A DNA stretch of 64,000 bases from Blepharisma stoltei (Eukaryota > Ciliophora > Heterotrichea > Heterotrichida > Blepharismidae), in NCBI GenBank assembly GCA_914767885.1, contig CAJZBQ010000035.1, positions 558,001 to 622,000 on the forward strand. Reading direction: 5' to 3'. The position numbers and the translations under genes were made by a program. The notes below the pieces were generated by a model. It worked only from the letters and a program-made list of their open reading frames with translations. It ran no database searches and was not told the DNA's origin. Numbering within the stretch: the first letter of the stretch is position 1; every line of letters begins with the position of its first letter. Positions 1 through 10,918 of the stretch are shown here, piece by piece.

Positions 1-2951
1 TTTTAATAAACCATATATAGGGTTTGCATACTTAAGAGCTATTTAACTGCATAAGAAGTAGTTTCGTTAAAGCATTTCCCTAGAAGTGATAATATTTCTT
101 CCCTTTTTTCCTGGCTATTTGAGCAGAAAAAATCTCTAACCCTCCACCTTTGATTGGACCATGTTTCATCAAAAATTTATATAAATTTATATTACTTTAT
201 TATTTTTTGCATATAAGATATTATATTCACTAACTAATAGATGAGCATTAGATATATTAGTAAAAATTAAATTAGAAATGCTCAAAGGAATCATATGGTT
301 TACATTGATATTCATTATTATCAAAGGTAATTAGACCTCAGATGTTTTTCATTTTGACCATATGAAAAAACTGGGATTAATTTTCTCTATTTTGGAATTT
401 TTTAATAGTGTCGCTCTATCAAGGATGGGGGACTAAGACAACGCTCAAGGCCAAAAATATTTTGGATTTTTCCAAAATAAATGAGAGTTTTGGGGATATT
501 TTTTTTCTTTGAATATTTTATTTTATAGATAATTATTGCATCTATGATAGGCAAAATAATAATAAAGAGCAGTAGAGTTATAAATGATGCATCAATTATT
601 TTTGCAAATATAAAAAACGAGGATATTAAGGGAATTTGCAAACATTTTATTGATGTTAAACAGTTTGTGAAAAAGTTAAAATATGGCAATTTTTCAAGTA
701 TTTCCACTGTCAAAGCCCCAAAAACAATAATTAAAATAACCTGAAAGAATACAATATTATAGCTCCCAATTGTAGTAAACAGGATAGGTATCAATATGTC
801 AGAGAACGCTAACACCCCCCATCCGTGAGAGAGAGTAAAACTATTAGAAAAATCCCGATTTTTGACCAAAAAACCCATCCTCCGTGACCGAATAAAAATT
901 TTTTTAATCGAAAAATTTTCTTGGAAAAACAATTTATAAAAAAGTGATAATTATTATAATGAAATCTCGAGTTAATTCTGTTTAATTTAAACAAATTGCG
1001 TTTTAAAACATAATTTTTTTTTGCAAATTAAATTAATATTGTTTCCAATTTTTGCGAAGTGGAATTTGAAAAAAAATTTTCTATATAAATTTTTGGATCC
1101 CCGTGAGCGAAATAAAATTTTTTGTTTGCTGACGGAGGCGGAGTAAGTAAATATCAATTTTTGAATGGGCTTTTGCATCAATAATATGGTTTGCCATTGA
1201 ATGCCTAATTTCTCCTGACTCTTGTTCAATAAGCGAGCATAAAAAATTTCCTCGCCAATTTTTTTTTTTAATTTTAAAATATCTTTGCAAAAATTGATGA
1301 GATTTAATATATGTATTTTCATATAGCTTGCTCGCTTACGGATGGGGAGAGTGAGCATATCACACCTATTACCACATAAATAAAAAAGTACCCAGCAAGC
1401 CCTGCTATTATAAGGATTTGCACAAGAATATTCACTTCGAAATTCGAAATTTCATTATTTTCATAATATTCATATACATAAGTTTTTGGAAATCAGTTAT
1501 ATTTTAAGCATATAGTGAACAATGTAAACACAGGAATTTTAAAAACAACCGAAAAAAAATAAAGAATTTGTTTTACAATTTTCGAAATTAATGATGGAAT
1601 TGGTTTTGAGTATAATATCATAATCGCCATAAGAAAAATCGCTATAATGCTAATTAAAGTAATTAAAAGTGAAGTATAAATACAAAGATTTATAATTCCA
1701 TATGCAGAGCATGCATTGTCTAGTCTCATATACCCAATAATTCTTCAAAAATCACTGTTTTCTTTTCAATTTCTTATTGTTAAGTTTAAGTTAAAATTCT
1801 AACTCCCCCCCCTCCGTGAGTGATTAATTTATTTTTTTTTAAAAAATTTGTATATAAAATTTTATAAACAATATTTTTTTCGAAATTTAAAAAAATCCTA
1901 ATTCGCAAAAATTGGAAAGCAAAGATTAATTTTAATTTATAAAATTTATGTTTTAAAAAGCAATTCGTTCAAAATTAAACAGAATTAGCTCTAGATTTCA
2001 TTATAAAAATTATCATTTATATATCAAAATTTTTTTTCCATAAAAAATTTTTCTATTAAAAAAATTTTTGTACACTCACGGAGGGTGGGTTTTTGGGCAA
2101 AAAATAGCGATTTTTCTAATGGTTTTGTTCACTCACGGAGGGGGGGGAGTAAGGATATTAACGATATAACACTAGCCTGCCTATCTGGCATAACTCCACC
2201 TAACCTAAGATTAGTTCCATAGGTTGGAGTCGCCTCTTCCGGATGCTCATTTAGTTCCGATAAGTAAAGACTAGCTCATCTGGCAGGGAGAGGGGAAACC
2301 TTCGATGAGAAGTAAAAAATTCCCTCTTTGGCAAATATCCCAAAAACCGAAAAGAACTTCAAAAGTGACAGAGGCACTTTTCTTCTTTATCTGGACGGAC
2401 CCTGCCTGCTCATAGCGAGTGCATCGCGTCCATCTTCTGTAGACATCACAATTTTATTCTTATTAGTTAAGTTAGTTAGTTAGTTAGTTAAAACGATTAT
2501 GCTGACCATAAGAAGATCTAGCCACTAGCCGTGCCCACCTTGGCTCCAAAAGGGTGAATTTTAGGATTTCCGATCTGAATAGTCTGTCTGGAGATTAACT
2601 CCCTTAGGCAAAGCCATCGTCTGTGAGATGCTCTAACTGTCCCGAGAGAGAATACCATTGTGATAGGTAAAATTTGTTTAGTGATCTGGCAAGGGCAGGA
2701 AAACCCTCAGGTAAAAACAAAACTTCCCTTTTCAGTAGCACATCCCTAGGCTTGAAGGTCCTTCAAAAAGGGACAGAGGACCTGCTAAGCTTCATCATGA
2801 TGGGTCCAGCTCCATAGGAATGCGCAATCGAGTCCACTTTCCATCCAACGGCACCATTTTTTTTCTTAATTAAGTTAGGAATTCATAAAAAACTAGACAT
2901 TTGAAGGCACCAAATAGATGATTCTGTCAGCAAAAATAATTTCTGTATTGT
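1..2951 (-). CDS. P1: multi-pass PAS-family membrane protein, N-terminal part (partial, interrupted)
   Basis: This is the 5' two-fifths of a paralog of P3-P9; the 3' end lies beyond base 1. Seen: the N-terminal membrane region with the family motifs WCLQM, NWKEN, SGEIRHSMA and KAHSKID, then the helical stretch GLERCL-RDFFCSN that matches P9 and P3. TGA encodes conserved Trp (for example in NWKEN..FW). Five insertions interrupt it: 137-433, 810-1143, 1216-1349, and 1780-2869 with 1800-2149 inside it. Each removal rejoins conserved sequence in frame. No start codon is found, because coding similarity stops at an inverted-repeat element beginning near 2949, so the copy may be 5'-truncated. Whether it is functional is unknown. 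Confidence 0.65.
137..433. mobile_element. IES, C-rich-end MITE (family 2-like), inside P1
   Basis: Flanked by direct repeats TAA (137-139 and 434-436). The left end starts CCCTCCACC and the right end reads AAGGATGGGGGAC, like the family 2 elements at 22774 and 56198. Removal joins CTT and AGA codons and gives GLERCLRDFF, which aligns with P9 (LEHNLRSYL). Confidence 0.75.
810..1143. mobile_element. IES, family 1 MITE, inside P1
   Basis: Direct repeat TAA at 810-812 and 1144-1146; ends CACCCCCCATCCGTGAG and GACGGAGGCGGAG. The interior matches the family 1 consensus seen at 33189 and 50156. Removal restores KIDIYLAFSDIL in frame, matching the KAHSxID...P region of the other paralogs. Confidence 0.85.
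1216..1349. mobile_element. IES, family 1-like, with TGA (not TA) boundaries, inside P1
   Basis: A 134-bp interruption flanked by TGA at 1216-1218 and 1350-1352. On the coding strand it begins CTCTCCCCATCCGTAAGC after TCA. Cutting at the TGA repeats restores CSGEIRHSMA, the most conserved motif of the family. Cutting at the nearest TA pairs would break frame and delete that motif. Confidence 0.75.
1800..2149. mobile_element. Family 1 MITE nested in the composite insertion
   Basis: TAA direct repeats (1800-1802, 2150-2152), ends CTCCCCCCCCTCCGTGAG and CACTCACGGAGGGGG. It has the typical ~350-bp family 1 body with an AT-rich centre and a second inward copy of the CTCCGTGAG-type end. Confidence 0.85.
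2152..2495 (+). mobile_element. SINE-like retroposon (family 4), first unit
   Basis: A GC-richer block than its surroundings, ending in a (TTAG)n tail at about 2463-2490. It shares ATCTGGCA, GGGAAACC and GACAGAGG blocks with the next unit. No long ORF; non-autonomous by inference. Confidence 0.55.
2496..2869 (+). mobile_element. SINE-like retroposon (family 4), second unit
   Basis: A diverged copy of the preceding unit, ending TTCTTAATTAAGTTAGG. The two lie in direct orientation, so they may be a dimer or two successive insertions. Confidence 0.5.
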
Positions 2952-3332
2952 TAGTGATTTTGGCTTTGGCTTATACGTATAATGTAAATTTCGAGATAAT
3001 TCAAAAATTGGGCTAAGTGAGAATTTTTCGCGAGGAGATTCTATACAGTTTTTGATAGACGGTAAAGACCAGCTTTAAGAGACCTTGGTGTGTCAATAGA
3101 AAAATTGCATACTTAAAACCTTATTCCTAATTATAGATCTCTTATATTTTTATTATGTGCTTTTTACTATGGCAAGTTCAAATTATAGTAATAGGTGTTT
3201 AATTAAGAAATAAGAGATCTATAATTAGTTAATAACTCTTTAATACTAAGTATAGGCATTTTCTATTGGTATACCAGGTCGCCTAAGAAATTGATGTTTA
3301 CCATCTATCTCAAACAATATAATATATTTCCA
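2949..3332. repeat. Inverted-repeat element (family 8), compact copy
   Basis: Two arms of about 95-130 bp in opposite orientation. GACCTTGGTGTGTCAATAG near 3085 pairs with CTATTGGTATACCAGGTC near 3265, and TTATAGATCTCTTAT near 3133 pairs with ATAAGAGATCTATAA near 3209. A second copy lies at 14757-17590 with its arms pushed apart by other insertions. It disrupts the 5' end of P1. Confidence 0.6.
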
Positions 3333-4006
3333 CCATACGATTCAAGCTTTTTCAAGTTAAAATTTTCCATAAGTTTAATTTATATACAAGATTGCTGATT
3401 CAGGAATTTATAGATTTAACTTGTCAAAAGGCTATTCTGAGGTTTCGCTTACTCTAGATGCCACTCTGATAGTCAATATACTCAAATAGCTAATCCTTGG
3501 CTCAAGCCACTTCCAATCGCCCGTTACAAAGCTGCAGAAATCCATAAGTCGCTGTCTTAATAATCCTAATACCTAAAGTTAAAATCAAACTCTAATGGCG
3601 GATAAAGGCTAGTCTCTGTATAAAAGCATAAAATTGATTACCTTGCATAGCTGCCCACTTATGGGTTGGAAAAAAACCTGACGATATAATTAATATGTGT
3701 TTGAAGCTTCACTGCCATGAGGCCAAGCCCACGCCGAGACGCCATATTGAATTATTATCAGGATTTTATAAAAAGATTAGAATTCTGAATTATAATATTC
3801 AACATAATTTTGTATATATTTATAAGATTCAATAAAATATATCACTCTTACAGTTTTGGTTATTTTATATATAAACTTTGGAGATTGCATTTTTTTTTGT
3901 ATTAGTAAATTTAATAAATATTTCTATCTTTCTTTGTATTTTGAAAGCAAGGCAAAGCCAGTTTTTTTTATGCCAAAGCTAAAGAAAATGAAGAGCCAAA
4001 AAAGGA
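3333..4006. other. No gene; probable decayed repeat
   Basis: Around 3480-3720 there are weak GC-richer blocks (for example AGAAATCCATAAG) that recall SINE family 2 at 10354 and 53115. Otherwise this is AT-rich sequence with no supported feature. Confidence 0.35.
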
Positions 4007-4184
4007 TATAGAAGTTTCCTATGTTTGGCGCTGTAAGGCCGATAAATTCTGATCGGAATTTATCGGTTGGTTGCACCAAATCAATGCCTTGGTCGGACCA
4101 AAAAGCGATTTGGTCCGACGAACTTGGAAAGCTCCTGGGAAAATGTCTGCGCTTTCAGCGCTATATAGAGGAAACCTCTATATA
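4007..4184. mobile_element. Hairpin element (family 5) with internal palindromes
   Basis: Inverted ends TATAGAAGTTTCC and GGAAACCTCTATA. Inside are two self-complementary modules, CCGATAAATTCTGATCGG and a GGTCGGACC/GGTCCGACG pair. A close copy in opposite orientation is inside P4 at 28415-28588, where it behaves as an IES. The short plus-strand reading frame over it is not considered a gene. Confidence 0.75.
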
Positions 4185-4738
4185 TTTTAGTGGAAATTTC
4201 AATAAAAAGATAAGCTTAGCTCCATCTATTAATAAAATTAATTACATTCTTTAGAATATTTGTGCAATTTATAGGACTTGGATTAATTAATTGCTTATCA
4301 AATGCAAATCAATCTTATTTATTTTTTTTGAAATTTGTTATACTTTTAAGCTTAATAAATAAAAATAAAAAGCAAGCCTTAAATTTTATATATTTTCTTT
4401 AATTATGGATTTTATAGCTATTTTAACTTTTTCTTTAGTCACTTTTGTTTAGCATTATCCCATCTTTTATCTTTAATAATTTGTATGTATTTTATCTCAT
4501 AAATTAAATGAAATAATTTTTATAAATAATGCAGTTTAGGATTGATTAACCTCATCTATTAAATTAATTATCTTAAAATACAAATTTTAATGTTTGATTA
4601 TATAGCACTAATTTTATGTTTATCTTTATACAACTTAGATTGCATCTCTTCGATAATAATTTAAAACTAATATAAAATTAATTTCTTTAAATTTTATTTA
4701 CAAGTCATAAAAGCATTATCTTTGCTATTGCATTGATT
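4185..4738. other. AT-rich spacer, nothing recognised
   Basis: Low-complexity AT-rich sequence without coding signal, repeats or hairpins that I could support. Confidence 0.4.
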
Positions 4739-4895
4739 TTTCCAATTTCTTCTTATCTCTATCAAAAAAATGGCAAATAGCATCAAAAATATAAAGCTAA
4801 AGAGCTTAAACGAAGCAAGTTCATGAAATAATTACAACTCTAATTGAAATTTAATGAATTTTTGTGGATCTTTATCATTAAGCATTTGAAACATA
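4739..4895 (-). pseudogene. Relic of a PAS-family gene 3' end
   Basis: It resembles the last ~45 codons of P3/P2 (minus-strand text for FFxRExKNLEK). It also matches 17600-17750, which sits at the same place downstream of P3. The P2 and P3 neighbourhoods therefore look like copies of one segment. Confidence 0.45.
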
Positions 4896-5108
4896 ATTAT
4901 AAATATCTATTAAATTTATTAAAATATAAATAATTATTTACAAATTTCTGTTTAAAATTTCTATCTAAAAACTTATGAGGGATAATCTTTGTTATTGCTT
5001 TCATTTTTTTCAAATTCTTCTTTTCTCTACTAAAAAATGGTAAATAGCATCATAAATATAATGAAAAAGAGCTTAAAGCGAAGCATGCCCATGAAAACAA
5101 TTATAAGC

Positions 5109-5546
5109 TTACTTACTTACTTACTTACTTAATTAGGTATTTAAGGTGTTTTGATTTCTTCAGCAGGATGATTTAGGCATGCTTAAGCCCATCCTTTTAA
5201 CTCCCGGTTGGTGACGTCACCAAGCACTCCTGGACCGGTTAGCCCGATCTGGCCGTCTATAAAGTGCCGTCCTCAACAGGGCCAGAAACCCCGCACCGGC
5301 AGCGTTGCCTCGCCCGAACTCGACTCCTGCGCGTGTTCCGCCTAAGGGTCACCCTCCTCGGGTGTGTCAAGCAGCAAACCCAGGTGGAGCTTATTATCTT
5401 GGACCAAAGAAATACCCTATGCGGTATTCCATATTGGTATTGCTGATAAAAGGCCACGTGGAAAACTGAACCCCATAATAATAAAAGCGAAGGAAGGAAT
5501 AGTTCTCGGAGAGAACTAATTCCGCACTGAGCCATTTTATTATTAT
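5109..5546 (-). mobile_element. SINE-like retroposon, family 1
   Basis: A GC-rich block flanked by near-identical direct repeats (5093-5108 and 5547-5561, core AACAATTATAAGC). On the minus strand it starts with ATAATAATAAAATGGCTCAG and ends with a (TAAG)n tail. TGGCTCAGTGCGG resembles a pol III A box; a B box is not clear. Copies: 34702-35114 and, diverged, 7246-7661. Inserted near the 3' end of the P2 pseudogene. Confidence 0.75.
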
Positions 5547-5867
5547 GAAACAATTATAAGCACTAATTGAAATTTAACAACATTTTGCGAATCCTTATCA
5601 GCTAAGTATATCAATAAATCATACTTATTGCCAAGCTCATTTAACTGCAGCATAATGTCAAGCCAAACATTAAGAAAATCAGTCCTATGCGAGTAAACTA
5701 GTCATTATACCTCGAATAATTAATTCCTTTTATTTCATAAAAATAATTTTTTTTTAAAATAGCATACGTAAGAATTAAATATTCCTAAAGAAAAAATAGT
5801 CAACATTGATATAGCTTGATGTAATATACATTCCCTGCTGATAAAAGCCCATAATCTAAGAAATTCT

Positions 5868-6177
5868 TACTCCTTCCTCCGTAAGCGAGCAAAACCATTG
5901 GATAAATCCCTATTTTTTGCTCAAAAGCCGATCGAACAAAAAATTTTTATGAAAAAAAATTTGATATATAAAGATAATTATTATGATAAAATATCTAGCT
6001 AAATCTGTTAAACTTTAAATAGCGTGCTTTTTAATAATAAATTTTACAAATTAAATTAATATTTTTTCTCGAATATGCGAATTGGATTATTTTTAAATTT
6101 CGAAAAAAGTTTATATATAAATTAGTAAAAAACCCTCTATGAGCAAACTTAATTATTTTGCTCGCTCAATGAGAGTA
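5868..6177. mobile_element. Family 1 MITE in the P2 pseudogene
   Basis: Interrupts sequence that is continuous in P3 (near 18476). Ends CTCCTTCCTCCGTAAGCGAGC and TCGCTCAATGAGAG, with TA at 5868-5869 and 6178-6179. Removal gives TTCTTAGAGTCTGG, as in P3. Confidence 0.75.
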
Positions 6178-6370
6178 TAGAGTCTGGCACTTTTTCATAA
6201 AATATGGCCATAAAATCGTGAGAAAGCAGAGGTGAGTATTTTTTATCTCTTATTTGTTTAACTGAATAAGTGGCCGATTGAAATGCTTCATTAAATTTTG
6301 CTTCTAAGTTTGTAAATGGATAAGATTCTGCTAATAAAACGGTTAGAGACTGAGGAGCATTAACTACTGT

Positions 6371-6650
6371 CATTTCACTAAAATTATAAACTAATATAAT
6401 GTGTTGCAAATATTGCTTGCCATGAATGCATTTGTTAAAATGCATGCTAAATATAATATGCATTAAAATACTGCCAAATTCAGAATTTCATATGAAAAGG
6501 GAATTTAGCTGACCAAGCAATTTTTACAACAGATTATATTAAAAGCCTAATTCTAAACTAGAGAATTAGGAGATTTTCAGCAAAGACTCATAATAGTTTT
6601 GCGACTCAGATTTGAATATAATGCTTAATTAAGCTAATTTATTTCACTAG
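6371..6650. other. Insertion flanked by a 9-bp repeat in P2
   Basis: ATTTCACTA occurs at both edges; P3 has this sequence once (near 18663). About 270 bp of AT-rich DNA without strong terminal repeats. A likely IES; the origin is not recognisable. Confidence 0.6.
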
Positions 6651-7245
6651 ACCAAACTATCAAAGCTTTATAAGAGACTAGGGTATTTATAACATCTCTT
6701 AATAAGCTTGGCCTTAAATGCAGCAATGAGGTACAACTTTTATACAAATACAAAATATTTAAAAAATAAAACAAAAGCGCAATAATCAAATAAACCCCAA
6801 TTCTTCATATAAATTTTCAATAATTTTTAAAATTCGATTCCAAACTTCTTTTTCCATCATCAGAAACACTATACATTTCCCCAAAGACTTTTTCAAGCCT
6901 TTCTATGCAAGCTTCTTTAAGTTCTGGAAAGCTATTATAAGCATTTTCTTAATTAAATTCCAAAATTTATTTTCCATATTGATAGCTGATATACAAAATG
7001 GGATTATTATAATGAAACATATAAGGAGGACCCCAAATCCGATGCTTAATAAAGCATCCATTTGTTGCTTTAAAGAGTCAATGTCTTCCATTTTGCATTC
7101 AACAAGGTTATAGAGTGAGCTGTTACAGTATCTAAAAGATTCCCAGAAGCCATTTATACTAAAAAACTGCAGCTCTTTGATATTATCTTCATGATTAATT
7201 TGTTTTCTAATAAAGCTGTTACCTATTTTTATGAGCTCTGAAACA

Positions 7246-7661
7246 TTACGCTACATTATTATCTATTAGTTTAACGTTAACTACGGGGTAGCCGTTTTCA
7301 GAGCTTTCACCTTGTTTATCCACGTGTCGGGCCCATGGACCTCTGGATCGATCCATTTTGTTGCGCTAGGGCACGGGCAAAATACAGCGTTCCGGCTTCG
7401 GCAGGCTGCGTTGCCTTGCCTTCCTTGACTCAGCTCCTGTGCGTACTCCGCCTAATGGTCAGCTTCCTCGGGTGTGCAGAGAGGTAAAACTTCGAGCCTC
7501 TTGATGTACTTGGAGCAGTGCCTCGACTTATCTGCCAGAGTTAAACTGCTATTGCTGTACAGAAGTTCTCAGAAGAAACCTAACCCCATAAATAAATTTG
7601 CTTGAGGTAGAGAAAATTAGCGGAGCTAATTTCACTCGAACTGAATGCCATTTTATTTATT
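7246..7661 (-). mobile_element. SINE-like retroposon, diverged family 1 copy
   Basis: Flanked by ATGAGCTCTGAAACA (7231-7245) and ATGAACTCCGAAACA (7662-7676), a target duplication in the P2 pseudogene that is present once in P3. It shares the CTCCTGTGCGTACTCCGCC and CTTCCTCGGGTGTG blocks and the ATAAATAAA / TTTATTTAT ends with the copy at 5109. Confidence 0.75.
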
Positions 7662-9005
7662 ATGAACTCCGAAACAGTTGTTTTTATAATATTTGTATAT
7701 TCCACATGGATTTCCCTAGTTGTACTTCATATTTTGGCAGCTTCATTAGTAAATATGCTTACAGAGCATGATTTTAATTGTATTAATGTAGATACAATGA
7801 TTTCATAAATCTCTCTAATAGTGTTGCTTGTATATAATAATTTTCATAAGAAAATTCAATAATATTGCTTGGCCCATTAAGACTTTCAATTACAGAAATT
7901 CCTCTTGCATAATGAGTGGCTGCATGGAAGATTTCTTGTAGCTTTCCCAATGTAATATATATCTATATTGCTTTCATGTATAACTTTTGCTGATATATAA
8001 AAGAACAATTAAGTTTGTGATCGCTACTGCTAACATCTAAATAAATTTTACTGATAAAACTAGAGCTATATGGAAGATTTTTATTGTACAAGACGAAAGT
8101 TTTACTATGTCATTTTGAATAAGAGACTGTGAACGAGTGTCAGATTGTACTGAGTTTTTATCATTTTCGATATCTTTTCCGTTTATGATGTCTTCGTAAG
8201 TATTATCAATATGCTGCGTGTCAGTTTTAAAAGCAGTTTCTTTTATAGTTAAATTTTGCCTTGAAAAAGGATTATTTTTTAGATTTTTTTGATCAGAAAT
8301 AGAGCGTATAGAATTTTGGCGTTTTTGTAATTTTTCTATATTTAAAGGCTGAATTTCGTATGAATTTTTTCTCTCCATGCTTGAATTTTTGAAGAATCAT
8401 TTATAAGTAAAATATAGGGAATTTTTATATGATAAAATTGTAAAATACAATAAGTTAGACATGTATCAGATTTAAATGATGGAATTTGGTAAAGCTTTAA
8501 AGGCTGCATAGTCGTATAAAGAAATTGGGAAATAACTGTGTAAAATGAAAATCTCTCAAATCAGTTCGATTCTTGGCTGCAAGTTTTGACAATTTTACAG
8601 AGCATGCAGAAATTTGTCAGTTTTGCGATAGTAAAGCGTATTGTCTCTTGGCTGGTTTTGGTCTGAAAATCAAAATAAATCATAATTTATCAGAAAAGCA
8701 AGCTATTGACAATTTTCCTGTGCATTCAATAATAAAATCATCAGATAATACTAGAAAAAAGCTTTCAGGTATATTAAAATCAATATCATCTATAAGCTGC
8801 AATGAGGTGCAAATATGCTTATTAATATATTGATTATAAGGCTGCGGGATCAATTCAGAGAAATTCCTTCCTAGAATACTATCTATCGTGTATTTCAAAA
8901 TTTCCAAAGATTTTGCATTTTGCAAAAATAATATTTCCAAATTTTCTTTTTCATCAGAAGCTAAAATCAGTCCATTATTTTATATAGCAGCAATAATGAA
9001 AAACC

Positions 9006-9221
9006 TAACTCTCATTTTCTGAGCGATCAAGCTTTCTTTTAGGTATTATACTGTTGAATATATAATAATAAATTAATTAAATTTCAAAAATAATACGCTG
9101 AAATTTAGAAAGTGTGATATTTAAGAAGCAATATACGCAGTTTTAAAAATATATTGAAGCCTAAAATAATTTAAAAAATAATTCAAAAGGGAGAAATAAA
9201 GAACTTGCCTATTAGGGGGAG
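9006..9221. mobile_element. Family 1-like IES relic in P2
   Basis: TAA repeats at 9006-9008 and 9222-9224; ends CTCTCATTTTCTGAGCG and CTATTAGGGGGAG. The orthologous element in P4 is 28052-28265, so the insertion predates the P2/P4 duplication. Confidence 0.7.
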
Positions 9222-9575
9222 TAAGGATCAATAGCGAATTGCAAAAAAAAGAAAAATAGGGAATATAATTTATAGATTTCCATATCAAAAATAGCGAAAA
9301 AAGCATTATTATAAGTTGATAATAAATAATATGATTTTCAGCAATTATCGTATAAAAAATTGGTAAGAAATATATAAAAATTGCTATATGAGTATCAATT
9401 CTTGAGTGCGCTTTTGCTTTAATTGTTCGTTGAGTTGCAAAATGAGGAACTTCACCTGTAAGTTCAAAGTAAAATAATATAAGAAAAAAAGAAGTAGCCA
9501 TTGCAAAAAGATCAGTATTTGCAAAGCAGTGTTAATTTGAAATGATTATTTGAGTTATATTCTAATGCATTTTCC

Positions 9576-9781
9576 TCAATCTCCCTAAGATGGCGGAGCA
9601 CATGAGAAAATCCTATTTTTTGAATATAGAGTGCTCGCGCTATATCCCTTGTTTAAAAAAATTAAAATATATATAATCATTTAAAAGAAAATTTAAAGTA
9701 ATTTGCATTCTGGATTTTGAATCAAAAAAATTATCCTTGTGAGCAAGCGAATTAAATATTGATGACTCTTCAAGGGGGGAG
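9576..9781. mobile_element. Family 1-like IES with TCA boundaries in P2
   Basis: TCA at 9576-9578 and 9782-9784; ends ATCTCCC and AAGGGGGGAG. The orthologous element in P4 is 28805-29000, with the same non-TA repeats. Confidence 0.7.
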
Positions 9782-10062
9782 TCAGGAGAAAAATTATATT
9801 TGAGATAAATGGAAAACAAAGTCTTCGAAGGAATAAAAAGCATAATAGCCCATAAATAGGAAAATTTTTTATATAAAACAAAAATTTGTTGAGGTAAGTG
9901 AAATGATTTGTATAAAAAAAAGCTGTAAGTAAGTGACCAAAAATTATACAGAAAACTGTCAAAAATGATAAGTATAGGCATTCATTAATAATGCCTAGCT
10001 TAACGCAGGTGCTATCAAATCTTAAATACTCCATGATCTCTCAAATAAAAATATTTCCACTA

Positions 10063-10197
10063 TCCGGTAAGCAGGTTTTATTGGCCGAAAGCGTGCAAGG
10101 TATCAAATCTGAAAGCCTTCAAAATTTTCAAGTTTGGAGTTTGCTCTAATGTTTGCTACTATAAAAAGTTTTTATTTATTTTAATCAGCATTCAGAG
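10063..10197. other. Short spacer, nothing recognised
   Basis: Coding similarity to P4 stops near 10062 and no other signal is visible. Confidence 0.3.
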
Positions 10198-10320
10198 ATA
10201 TAGGGTTTTACCCTTATTAGCCCTAAAAGGGTAGATGATTGTCAGTGAATCATCGAGTTGGTCGAACCAACCTAGCGCGTGGTCGGACCAACTAGAACTA
10301 ATCAGGGTAAAGCCTTATAT
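10198..10320. repeat. Hairpin element with TTGGTCGGACCAA-type core
   Basis: Inverted arms: ATAGGGTTTTACCCTTATTAG pairs imperfectly with CTAATCAGGGTAAAGCC. Inside are TTGGTCGAACCAA and TGGTCGGACCAA, the same kind of core seen in the hairpins at 4007, 15574 and 28415. Confidence 0.6.
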
Positions 10321-10353
10321 GCAAAATTTGATGTCACGAAATTAGCATTCAGT

Positions 10354-10908
10354 AAGTTTAGGTTAGGCTATTAAAGTCAGGCGTTAGCCATATTGGCGAC
10401 GCAGTCACCAAAGACCTACCGTACGGGGAGGTTCATTAGCTTTTCGACTTCAGCCCAAATAGTCTTTCTCCGAAGGTGGGTGGATGCCACTTCCGGTACT
10501 TCTGCCTCCTCCTTACCTTGAGGCTTCAGTCTTGAGTGCTTATGGATTTCTTCGACCCTGATAAGGGCGACGGAGTACTTGGTTTAATGGATCAACTCTT
10601 GGAGTCTGTCGGGCGCCGAAGTGCCTTCCTTTGACAGCTACAGGAAAAAAAGAATACTGTAGTCTGGGCCGAAATCCATGTTTCCGATAGAGGAAAGCCC
10701 ATGGATTCTTGGATCTAAAAGGACGTTGTTGAGCACCTCCATTTCCAACCACAGGAAAGCAGCCAAAACCTACTCAGATACACATGTCTTGAGTCTGCAC
10801 TTGATTCTCGGCTCAGAATCCATCCCAGTTCGCCGTAGCCATAAGGTCTGGATTGCTGCGCCAAGACGGCAGGCTGATATGTGTCACCATTTTAATGTAT
10901 ATATAATC
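10354..10908 (-). mobile_element. SINE-like retroposon, family 2
   Basis: Flanked by AGCATTCAGT (10344-10353 and 10909-10918). GC-rich, about 555 bp, no intact ORF. The tail side (10354) carries AAGTTTAGGTTAGGC. Related copies: 53115-53630 (opposite orientation) and 26218-26777 (diverged). Shared blocks include AACGTCCTTT and CTGTAGCTGTCAA. Confidence 0.75.
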
Positions 10909-10918
10909 AGCATTCAGT

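Larger units (their letters stand above)
1780..2869. mobile_element. Composite insertion in P1: family 1 MITE plus two SINE-like units
   Basis: Flanked by the 7-bp direct repeat TTAAGTT (1780-1786 and 2870-2876). Removing 1090 bp joins IPNL to TIRNWKEN in frame, as in the other paralogs (IPNLxIxNW). It contains the MITE 1800-2149 and two related GC-richer units, 2152-2495 and 2496-2869. Confidence 0.7.
4961..10062 (-). pseudogene. P2: chimeric, deleted PAS-family membrane protein pseudogene
   Basis: The 5' part (10062 to about 8985) resembles P4: TM region with YLRFDSTCVKLGIINECLY and TGEVPHFATQ. The 3' part (about 8980 to 4961) resembles P3: LEILKYTIDSILGRNFSEL, the acidic linker, MEDIDSLK, VNAPQSLTVLL, and a TAG stop at 4961-4963. 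The two halves meet near 8977-8985, where the segment between the membrane region and the PAS core is missing. No start codon or first ~70 residues are present. Frameshifts remain after the insertions are removed, for example in the region 6900-7000. Interrupted by 5109-5546, 5868-6177, 6371-6650, 7246-7661, 9006-9221 and 9576-9781. Probably non-functional. Confidence 0.7.

Noticed and set aside
4021-4254. Plus-strand ORF starting MFGAVRPINSDRN
   Set aside because: It spans the family 5 hairpin, whose other copy is inside P4 in the opposite orientation.
5704-5826. A separate clean IES in P2 between 5704 and 5826
   Set aside because: Compared with P3 there is both an insertion and a loss of about 20 bp, so no boundaries could be supported.
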